From Pontiellaceae bacterium (lineage in GTDB: Bacteria > Verrucomicrobiota > Kiritimatiellia > Kiritimatiellales > Tichowtungiaceae), in contig JALOTS010000164.1 in assembly GCA_025457785.1 (NCBI GenBank), forward strand, positions 1 to 9,003: a DNA stretch of 9,003 bases. Reading direction: 5' to 3'. A program made the position numbers and the translations under genes. Of the stretch, positions 1-5,878 are shown piece by piece. A model generated the notes under the pieces. The model did no database searches and was not told the DNA's origin. It saw only the letters and a program-made list of their open reading frames with translations. Numbering within the stretch: the first letter of the stretch is position 1; every line of letters starts with the position of its first letter.

Positions 1-1
1 C

Positions 2-1486
2 ACCCGCATCGGGAATTATGCGTTCAACAATTGCTCCGGACTGACGAACATCACGCTCCCTTCCGGGGTCACTGACATCGGGAACGGTGCGTTCAATCAT
101 TGCGACGGGCTGACGGGCCGCCTCACGATTCCCGCCGGGGTCACCAACATCGGGAGTTCTGCGTTCTCTTACTGCTCCGGGTTGACGGGTCTCACGTTCT
201 CCGCCGGGGTAACAACCATCGGGGATTCTGCGTTCTCCTATTGTGAAGGGCTGACGGGCAGCATCACGATTCCCGCCGAAGTCACCTACATCGGAGGTTC
301 TGCGTTCTGGTATTGCTCCGGGCTGACGGGTATCACGATCCCTGCCGGGGTCACCTATATCGGAAGTTATGCGTTCCGTTTTTGCTCCGGGATGACGGCC
401 TTTGATGTGGACGATCTTAATTCCGCCTATTGCAGCGTGGACGGGGTTTTGTATAACAAAACCCGAACCCGGCTCATCCAGTGTCCGGGCGGCAAGACGG
501 GCGGCTTGGTGGTTCCAGACAGCGTTACCGGCATCGCGGATTGGGCGTTCAATGATTGCGACGGGCTGACGGGTGTTACGATTCCCTCCGGAGTCACCAG
601 CATCCCGGATTATACGTTCAATGATTGCGACAGGCTGACATCCTTTACGGTGGATGCCCACAATTCATCCTATTGCAGTGCGGACGGGGCTTTGTATAAC
701 AAAACCCGAACCCGGCTCATCCAATGTCCGGGCGGCAAGACGGGCGGTTTGGTTATTCCAAACAGCGTTACCAACATCGGGAACTTTGCATTCCATTTTT
801 GTTCCGGGCTGATATCCATTACCGTGGACTCCCTCAATTCCGCCTACAGCAGTCTCGACGGGGTTTTGTATAACAAAGCCCAAACCCTGCTTATCCAATG
901 TCCGGGCGGCAAGACGGGCGGTTTGGTTGTTCCGGACAGCGTTACCGGCATTCGGGATGAAGCGTTCAGGAATTGCGACGGGCTGACGAGTGTTACGATT
1001 CCCGCCGGGGTCACCAATATCGGGATTGGCGCGTTCCATGTTTGCGACGGGCTGAAATCCATTACCGTGGATGACCTTAATCCCGTTTATAGCAGTGTGG
1101 ACGGGATATTGTATGACAAAACCCTGACCCGGCTCATCCAGTGTCCGGGCGGTAAAACGGGCGGGCTGGTTATTCCGAACAGTGTTACCAACATCGGGAA
1201 TTTGGCGTTCCGTGAATGCTCCGGACTGACGACTATCACGATCCCTGCCGGAGTCACCCGCATCGGGAATGATGCGTTCTATAACTGCTCCGGGCTGACG
1301 GGAGTCTATTTTCTGGGCGATGCTCCAGCGCATGGTATCCTTATGTTCGGCAATTCCCCCGCGACCGTCTATCGTGTGTCTGACACCGCCGGCTGGCCGG
1401 CAGTTCCGACCTCGTGGGCCGGTCGTCCGACCGCGCTGTGGAACACGGATTCAGGTCGCGCCGCCGCCGTGCTTCCTGCTTTATAG
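2..1486 (+). CDS. BspA-like leucine-rich repeat (LRR_5) surface protein, 5'-partial
   Basis: The reading frame is open from base 2, so the start lies before the window; the stop is TAG at 1484-1486. The visible 494 residues are almost entirely LRR_5 repeats of 23 residues with the pattern IG..AF..C.GLT.ITIPAGVT; I count about 13. Four copies of an inserted module begin at 401, 644, 818 and 1061, each with the core VDG.LYNK..T.LIQCPGGKTGG, a module common in BspA-like proteins. The last repeat leads into a tail of the type 'PATVYRV...GW...GRPTALWN', which I associate with Kiritimatiellota-like LRR proteins. Family knowledge: such proteins are usually secreted or surface-exposed and bind proteins or surfaces; the ligand here is unknown. 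The signal peptide and any anchor would lie upstream and cannot be seen. No catalytic domain is visible. Certain as an LRR_5 protein, uncertain in role. Confidence 0.93.
   Translation, partial: TRIGNYAFNNCSGLTNITLPSGVTDIGNGAFNHCDGLTGRLTIPAGVTNIGSSAFSYCSGLTGLTFSAGVTTIGDSAFSYCEGLTGSITIPAEVTYIGGSAFWYCSGLTGITIPAGVTYIGSYAFRFCSGMTAFDVDDLNSAYCSVDGVLYNKTRTRLIQCPGGKTGGLVVPDSVTGIADWAFNDCDGLTGVTIPSGVTSIPDYTFNDCDRLTSFTVDAHNSSYCSADGALYNKTRTRLIQCPGGKTGGLVIPNSVTNIGNFAFHFCSGLISITVDSLNSAYSSLDGVLYNKAQTLLIQCPGGKTGGLVVPDSVTGIRDEAFRNCDGLTSVTIPAGVTNIGIGAFHVCDGLKSITVDDLNPVYSSVDGILYDKTLTRLIQCPGGKTGGLVIPNSVTNIGNLAFRECSGLTTITIPAGVTRIGNDAFYNCSGLTGVYFLGDAPAHGILMFGNSPATVYRVSDTAGWPAVPTSWAGRPTALWNTDSGRAAAVLPAL
401..1234 (+). 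repeat. Tandem duplication of a 417-bp (139-residue) block inside the LRR gene
   Basis: The inserted modules start at 401, 644, 818 and 1061, spaced 243, 174 and 243 nt. Block A (401-817) and block B (818-1234) are each made of an 81-residue unit plus a 58-residue unit and align without gaps. The first unit of each block reads VVPDSVTGI and the second VIPNSVTNI. By hand count about 101 of 139 residues agree (about 73%). The most conserved DNA stretch begins at 482, 725, 899 and 1142 and encodes CPGGKTGG. All spacings are multiples of three, so unequal recombination here would keep the frame and change only the protein length. Confidence 0.88.
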
Positions 1487-1522
1487 GCCCTTTGGAGAAG
1501 GGCTTAATCGACAAAGGGCCTA
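1484..1522 (+). terminator. Inverted repeat over the LRR stop codon, possible terminator
   Basis: The 11-nt arms at 1484-1494 and 1512-1522 are perfectly complementary, with a 17-nt loop; the left arm begins with the TAG stop codon itself. A competing hairpin pairs 1487-1492 with 1498-1503 around a 5-nt loop. There is no clear T-tract after either stem, so classic rho-independent termination is uncertain; it could be a transcript-end stabiliser or a bidirectional element. Confidence 0.45.
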
Positions 1523-1529
1523 ATCGATC

Positions 1530-1557
1530 TTGAATAATCAGTTTTCACGGCTAGTAT
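1530..1557 (+). promoter_or_regulatory. Candidate sigma-70-type promoter for the beta-helix lipoprotein
   Basis: TTGAAT (1530-1535) and TAGTAT (1552-1557) are separated by 16 nt; each matches the consensus at four of six positions. Transcription would begin near 1564 and leave a leader of about 48 nt before the ATG at 1612. The site sits just after the stem-loop that ends the LRR gene, which fits an independent transcription unit. This is a consensus match by eye only. Confidence 0.35.
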
Positions 1558-1611
1558 GGAGAGCCTGTTGTTGAAATCGAATGGTATCAGGAAAACAAAA
1601 AGAGGTGTTGT

Positions 1612-2979
1612 ATGACGTATGATGTTGGAAATATCGGGCGCGACGCCGCACGGAAAGTTGCGCTGGGGATTGCTGGTCTGCTGGGAATCGCCGGGCTGAG
1701 CGGCTGTGTCGCTCCGCAGGTTTCTCCGCGCATGGGTTCGGTTGACGGGGCAGTCAATGTTAAGGATTTTGGCGCTGCGGGCGACGGGAAGGTCGATGAT
1801 ACGCAGGCGATTCAAAAGGCACTGAATGCCGCAACAACCAACGGCGGAGTTTGTTTTCTGCCCGCCGGAAGCTACCGGATTGACGGGTCGCTGACCGTTC
1901 CCGAGAGTGTGATGATGAAAGGGTCGTATGAGGGCATTCCGCATCCGAAATATCCCATCGGAACCGTGCTGCATATTTATGGCGGAAAGGGCGACGAAAA
2001 CGGAATACCAACCATTATTCTGAAATTTAATGCAGGCGTTCGGAATCTGATGATTCATTATCCCGAACAGCAGGCGCCGCCTCATGTCATTCCCTATCCT
2101 TGGACGATCCGCATTGACGGCGAAATGTGTCAGGTGGTGGATGTGGCCATGACCAACCCCTATCAAATGATTGACACGGGAAGCAAAGTGAACGAACTGC
2201 ACTTCATCCGCAATGTATTCGCCTGCCCGCTCAAAACCGGGATTTATATCGACCAGTGTTATGATATCGGCCGGATTGAAAACGTTCATCTGAATCCCAA
2301 TCTGTGGAAACGGATCGGTCTGGAGCCGATGCTGCCCGCTCCGCCGAAGGGTTTCGCGGGAACCGAAGATGCTTACTGGAATAAAATACTTATTCCGTAT
2401 CTGAAGGAAAATCTGGTGGGCTTCAAGATCGGTAAAACCGACTGGGAGTATATCAGCAATTGTTTCGTCATTTTTGCCAAGCAGGGCTTTTTATTCGATG
2501 ATTTCGGTTATGGGCCCGGAAATGCCATTGTGACGCAGTCCGGTTCAGATATTGCACCGATCGGCGTTCAGGTGAACCAGACGCAGCCCCATGCCGGTAT
2601 TCAGTTTGTGAACTGCCAGTTTATGTCAACGGTTCGAACCGGTCCGAAAAACAAGGGGCCGGTAAAGATTACCAGCAGCGGATTCTGGGTGATCGATGAA
2701 ACTTTGGAGCAGATCGTTCATGAAAGTCCGGGCACAATGATTCTGAACGCCTGCCATTTCAGCAACTGGGACATGCCGGGCAAAGGGGTTCCCTGTATCC
2801 GGGCCGCGGCAGGTCGATTGATCCTGAGCAACTGCGAGTTTATGCAGAAGGACAAGAAAAGTGTAATCCTCGAAAAGAACTTTGTTGCCGGCACGATTAC
2901 GGGCTGCCAGTTCCGCAACGGGTCGATTACCAACAGCTCGAAAGGCAGGCTGGAGCTGTTTGCCAATATCTATGAGTAG
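1612..2979 (+). CDS. Predicted lipoprotein with pectate-lyase-3 / right-handed beta-helix fold
   Basis: This 455-residue protein begins with a basic n-region (R10, R14, K15), a hydrophobic stretch (about 16-29) and a lipobox LSGC at 29-32, so signal peptidase II processing with lipidation of C32 is likely. The mature N-terminus shows the hallmark of the Pectate_lyase_3 family at about 49-71 (NVKDFGAAGDGK, then DDT.AIQ.AL), followed by VCFLPAGSYRI near 80-90. The C-terminal third has strings of short strands such as LILSNCEF and GTITGCQF, typical of beta-helix coils. Known members are polysaccharide lyases, glycosidases or tail-spike-like proteins; catalytic residues cannot be assigned, so the substrate is open. 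The start is supported by AGAGGTG at 1601-1607, four bases before the ATG. The gene lies 56 nt before a secreted phosphoesterase, possibly in the same transcript. Confidence 0.85.
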   Translation: MTYDVGNIGRDAARKVALGIAGLLGIAGLSGCVAPQVSPRMGSVDGAVNVKDFGAAGDGKVDDTQAIQKALNAATTNGGVCFLPAGSYRIDGSLTVPESVMMKGSYEGIPHPKYPIGTVLHIYGGKGDENGIPTIILKFNAGVRNLMIHYPEQQAPPHVIPYPWTIRIDGEMCQVVDVAMTNPYQMIDTGSKVNELHFIRNVFACPLKTGIYIDQCYDIGRIENVHLNPNLWKRIGLEPMLPAPPKGFAGTEDAYWNKILIPYLKENLVGFKIGKTDWEYISNCFVIFAKQGFLFDDFGYGPGNAIVTQSGSDIAPIGVQVNQTQPHAGIQFVNCQFMSTVRTGPKNKGPVKITSSGFWVIDETLEQIVHESPGTMILNACHFSNWDMPGKGVPCIRAAAGRLILSNCEFMQKDKKSVILEKNFVAGTITGCQFRNGSITNSSKGRLELFANIYE

Positions 2980-2994
2980 ATCTGAAACGCGGCA

Positions 2995-3018
2995 TCGAAC
3001 CTTCGGACGGGGGTTCGA
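2995..3018 (+). other. Short stem-loop between the lipoprotein and phosphoesterase genes
   Basis: TCGAACC at 2995-3001 pairs perfectly with GGTTCGA at 3012-3018 around a 10-nt loop. No T-run follows, and the ribosome binding site of the next gene starts seven bases later, so a role in processing or differential expression of a two-gene transcript is more likely than termination. It may also be chance. Confidence 0.3.
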
Positions 3019-3035
3019 AACCGTGAAAGGCGCTT

Positions 3036-4145
3036 ATGAAAAAGAATCGTCCGGGAACGGTGTGTCACCGAAGAACGGTGCTTGGTTTCTCCGGGCGGGA
3101 CTGGATGCCGCTTTTGTTCCTGAGCCTGGTTTTTCATGCAGGACTTTTCGGGGAGACGGAATCTGCCCGGACGGAATCGGAATACTCGTTTGCCTATCTG
3201 GGCGACCTGCATATTGACCAGACCGCGCATCATGATTTTGAGTGGCTGAAAGCCAATAAACCCAATGATCTTCAGCAGATTGAAGGATATGTTCGCAGCA
3301 CGGACACTTATACGTCCCGTTTGTTGAAGCAGATCCGAACGCTGGCGGAGTTGAGCGGGGGGCGGATAAAGCGGGTCATTCAGGCGCAGTTCGCCTATGC
3401 CAAACAGATGATCAAACAGAATCTGGGCGATCTTCCCTTTATTTCCGTGAAGGGCAATCACGATATCACCGGGCCGGGCGCCGTGGACGCATATAACCGG
3501 TTTATGCTGCCGTGGATGTCGGCGGAGTGCGGCAAACCTGTGGATTCGGCATCGTTTTATTTTATGCAGGGGCCGGATTTGTTTGTCATCTTTGACGTTT
3601 ATCACCATGCGGATCTGAACTGGCTGAAGAAAGCGTTGAAACACAATCCGCACCGGCATGTTTTTGTTGTGATGCATCCGCCGGTTGTTCCCTGCAGCGC
3701 CCGGTCCGCATGGCATTTTTTATCAAAGCCGGGTGAGTTGAAAAAGCGTGAAGTCTTGCTGAACATACTGGGCCGTTCCAAGGCAATTGTTTTAACCGCC
3801 CATTTGCACAAATACAGTCTTCTGGGCAGAAAAACGCCGAAAGGAACCTTTGTGCAATTCAATATGGGCAGTGTAATCAGTTTTTCGCCGGTAACGGTTG
3901 AAGATGAGGTGCGGGGCGTTGAGTGTTACAACGGATCGCTGGTTGAGCTTGAGCCGGATTTTCAGCCCGAGACGATTGAGCTGCGCAAAAAGATACTGGA
4001 CGACGAACGCGACTCAGTGACCTTTTTCGAATGCGCGGATTTTGGCGGCTATGCGGTTTTTCACGTCTCCGACGCAGCGGTTGCCGCTGATATCTATGCG
4101 GGCGATTCATCCGAAAAATGGAAAACCGTAAATTTAATTCAGTAA
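3036..4145 (+). CDS. Secreted calcineurin-like metallophosphoesterase lacking the GDxxD/E block
   Basis: A signal peptide is visible (hydrophobic core about residues 25-39, likely cut near 40-45), so the 369-residue protein should act outside the cytoplasm. Metal-site blocks of the calcineurin-like superfamily appear in order: GDLHID at 56-61 (D57, H59), GNHD at 140-143 (N141, H142, D143), VMHPP at 212-216 (H214) and AHLH at 255-258 (H256, H258). The block normally found between the first two, GDxx(D/E), supplies the aspartate that bridges both metals; it is absent. Where it is expected, RVIQ (113-116) runs directly into AQFAYAKQMIK. A GD at 131-132 lies too close to GNHD to serve. A purine-rich GAAAGG at 3025-3030 precedes the ATG by five bases. 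Activity is therefore doubtful or altered; substrate unknown. It may be co-transcribed with the upstream lipoprotein gene. Confidence 0.88.
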   Translation: MKKNRPGTVCHRRTVLGFSGRDWMPLLFLSLVFHAGLFGETESARTESEYSFAYLGDLHIDQTAHHDFEWLKANKPNDLQQIEGYVRSTDTYTSRLLKQIRTLAELSGGRIKRVIQAQFAYAKQMIKQNLGDLPFISVKGNHDITGPGAVDAYNRFMLPWMSAECGKPVDSASFYFMQGPDLFVIFDVYHHADLNWLKKALKHNPHRHVFVVMHPPVVPCSARSAWHFLSKPGELKKREVLLNILGRSKAIVLTAHLHKYSLLGRKTPKGTFVQFNMGSVISFSPVTVEDEVRGVECYNGSLVELEPDFQPETIELRKKILDDERDSVTFFECADFGGYAVFHVSDAAVAADIYAGDSSEKWKTVNLIQ

Positions 4146-4152
4146 ACTTAGG

Positions 4153-4181
4153 TTGACACCGGCGGGACATAAGCCTACAAC
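4153..4181 (+). promoter_or_regulatory. Candidate strong promoter for the RNA helicase gene
   Basis: A perfect TTGACA (4153-4158) is followed after 17 nt by TACAAC (4176-4181), four of six matches to the -10 consensus. The start point would be near 4188, giving a leader of about 110 nt. It begins only eight bases after the preceding stop codon. Consensus match by eye; no experimental support. Confidence 0.45.
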
Positions 4182-4215
4182 CCTCCGCTCAACTGGCCTG
4201 TACATCGGGCCGCGC

Positions 4216-4285
4216 GCTGCAGTCGATGCAGCATCTTCTTTCCCTACACGTCCGGCAGGCAGAGAGTTTTTTAATATACCGGACG
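4216..4285 (+). promoter_or_regulatory. Structured 5' leader of the DEAD-box helicase gene
   Basis: Two perfect inverted repeats lie in the predicted leader: GCTGCA/TGCAGC (4216-4221 and 4227-4232, 5-nt loop), followed by a pyrimidine-rich stretch, and CGTCCGG/CCGGACG (4249-4255 and 4279-4285, 23-nt loop). The second ends six bases before the Shine-Dalgarno-like GAAGG (4291-4295). Long leaders that respond to cold or to the helicase itself are known for DEAD-box genes, so a regulatory role is possible, but the arms are short. Confidence 0.3.
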
Positions 4286-4298
4286 GAAAAGAAGGTTC

Positions 4299-5621
4299 AT
4301 GAAATCACAAAATGTATTCGCGGCTCTGATCGAGCCGCTGCAACGTGCTGTCGCCGAAGAAGGCTACACCGCTCCCACACCTATTCAGCATCAGGCGATT
4401 CCGCACCTGCTGGAAGGGCGCGACCTGCTCGGCTGCGCGCAAACCGGCACAGGCAAAACCGCCGCGTTCACGCTGCCGCTCCTGCAGGAGCTGACATTGA
4501 CTAAACGAACAGCGCCCGGCGGACGGCCGCGCGCGCTGATTCTCACCCCGACGCGCGAACTGGCCGCTCAGATCGGCGACAGTATTAAAACCTACGGACG
4601 CCACGTACAGGTTACGCATACGGTCATTTTCGGCGGAGTCGGACAGAATCCGCAGGTTCAGGCCATGCGTCGCGGGCTCGATGTGGTGGTTGCCACGCCG
4701 GGCCGTCTGCTCGACCTGATGGCGCAGGGCCATATTCATCTCGACCAGATCGAACTGTTCATTCTTGACGAAGCCGACCGCATGCTCGATATGGGCTTTA
4801 TTCCCTCCGTCCGCAAGGTGATAGCAAAGCTTCCGAGGAAACGGCATTCGCTCTTTTTCTCGGCGACGATGCCGCCGGTCGTGGCGGAGCTGGCGAAAGA
4901 ATTGCTGCACGATCCCGTGCAGATTACGATCGATCCGGGCCGGCCGACCGTCGAGCGCATTGCGCAGAAGCTGATGTTCGTTGATAAAGAAAACAAGGAT
5001 GAGCTGCTGATTGATCTGATTGCCGATCACAATATGGACAAGGTGATTGTTTTTACCCGCACCAAACACGGTGCGGATAAAGTGGTTCGGCGGCTCGTTC
5101 AGGCGGGGATCAATTCGGCGGCTATTCACGGCAACAAGTCGCAGACCGCCCGCACAACGGCGCTGCATAATTTTAAAACCGGAAAACTCCGGGCAATGGT
5201 TGCTACCGATATCGCCGCGCGCGGTCTCGATGTGGACGGAATTACGCACGTCGTAAATTACGATCTGCCGGAAGAACCGGAAACCTATGTGCATCGCATC
5301 GGACGCACCGCCCGCGCCGGAACCGGCGGCGATGCCGTTTCGTTTTGCGCCGCCCGCGAGCGCGACTGGCTGCGTGACATTGAAAAACTGATTCGCAAGC
5401 CCATTCCCGTGGACCGCTCGCACTCATATCACTCGGAAACGGCGCGGCTCGCAACTGGTGCAGAGGCCCGGCCTGAACCGAAAGCCCGGCAGGGCGGACA
5501 GCGCCGTTCATCCGGCCCGTCGTTACACGGAGCAAGCCGCAGCGGCGGACAAACCCGCGCGCCGCGTCCGGCGCATAAAGGCGGATCTTTTTCGCCCGGC
5601 CGCCGCTCACAGCACCGCTGA
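4299..5621 (+). CDS. rhlE: DEAD-box ATP-dependent RNA helicase, RhlE type
   Basis: A 440-residue cytoplasmic helicase that unwinds short RNA duplexes using ATP, in the RhlE group linked to ribosome assembly and RNA turnover. All canonical motifs are present: Q motif around 22-33 (GYTAPTPIQ), motif I AQTGTGKT 47-54, Ia PTRELA 84-89, Ib TPGR 133-136, motif II DEAD 157-160, III SAT 188-190, IV VIVFTRT about 249-255, V ATDIAARGLDV about 302-312 and VI HRIGRTAR 332-339. From about residue 380 the protein becomes a low-complexity tail rich in Arg, Ser, Gly and Gln, as usual for RhlE, likely giving non-specific RNA binding. The start is favoured by the Q-motif distance and by GAAGG three bases before the ATG. 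It appears monocistronic, with its own promoter and a terminator-like structure in the following 257-nt gap. Confidence 0.95.
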   Translation: MKSQNVFAALIEPLQRAVAEEGYTAPTPIQHQAIPHLLEGRDLLGCAQTGTGKTAAFTLPLLQELTLTKRTAPGGRPRALILTPTRELAAQIGDSIKTYGRHVQVTHTVIFGGVGQNPQVQAMRRGLDVVVATPGRLLDLMAQGHIHLDQIELFILDEADRMLDMGFIPSVRKVIAKLPRKRHSLFFSATMPPVVAELAKELLHDPVQITIDPGRPTVERIAQKLMFVDKENKDELLIDLIADHNMDKVIVFTRTKHGADKVVRRLVQAGINSAAIHGNKSQTARTTALHNFKTGKLRAMVATDIAARGLDVDGITHVVNYDLPEEPETYVHRIGRTARAGTGGDAVSFCAARERDWLRDIEKLIRKPIPVDRSHSYHSETARLATGAEARPEPKARQGGQRRSSGPSLHGASRSGGQTRAPRPAHKGGSFSPGRRSQHR

Positions 5622-5797
5622 TCAGGCCCTTCGTTTGAAGGTTCGATCATTTTTGCGCGGCCCGAAAATGAAGTGGTGGAGACTTTTCGAAGGAAAGAAT
5701 GATTTTTTGACTTTTTTGCACGTTGAGCTAAAGCGGTTCGGCAGGGGCCATGCAGAATGAGCACAAGCGGTCATCCCGTCAGAAGTGAACTCCGCTT

Positions 5798-5834
5798 CCC
5801 TGGGGTCAAACGATGCGGCAGGGTTTTTGTTATT
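5798..5834 (+). terminator. Possible rho-independent terminator between rhlE and mutY
   Basis: CCCTG at 5798-5802 pairs with CAGGG at 5819-5823, followed immediately by TTTTTGTTATTT. The stem is only 5 bp with a 16-nt loop, so it is weak, but the T-rich tail is typical. The rest of the gap (5622-5878) holds T-rich stretches and no convincing gene. Confidence 0.35.
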
Positions 5835-5878
5835 TTAGTGTCGGTTTTTTTACCCGTCATCAGGCATAAATAAACGAG

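Noticed and set aside
401..1234. CRISPR-like array from the regular spaced repeats
   Set aside because: The repeats are coding, the spacings (243, 174, 243) reflect protein modules, and the intervening DNA is itself repetitive.
665..1333. A 222-codon open frame on the minus strand within the LRR gene
   Set aside because: It is antisense to a clear repeat protein; its apparent repeats (ARTLDEPG, VRNNQ) are mirror images of the LRR modules.
1504..2289. A 261-codon minus-strand frame opposite the lipoprotein gene
   Set aside because: It overlaps a gene with a lipobox, ribosome binding site and family signature, and has no family features itself.
3375..3392. Frameshift as the explanation for the missing phosphoesterase motif
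   Set aside because: The frame is the same before and after the junction and all other motifs are in register, so an in-frame loss fits and a frameshift does not.
2970..3716. A 248-codon minus-strand frame opposite the phosphoesterase gene
   Set aside because: Antisense to intact metal-site motifs; rich in Arg and Pro as typical of a shadow frame.
4146..4298. tRNA or other known structured RNA in the phosphoesterase-helicase gap
   Set aside because: No cloverleaf, T-loop GTTC or CCA end was found; only short hairpins.
4305..5423. A 372-codon minus-strand open frame under the helicase gene
   Set aside because: It lies entirely opposite a helicase with all motifs intact, and shows no recognisable domain of its own.
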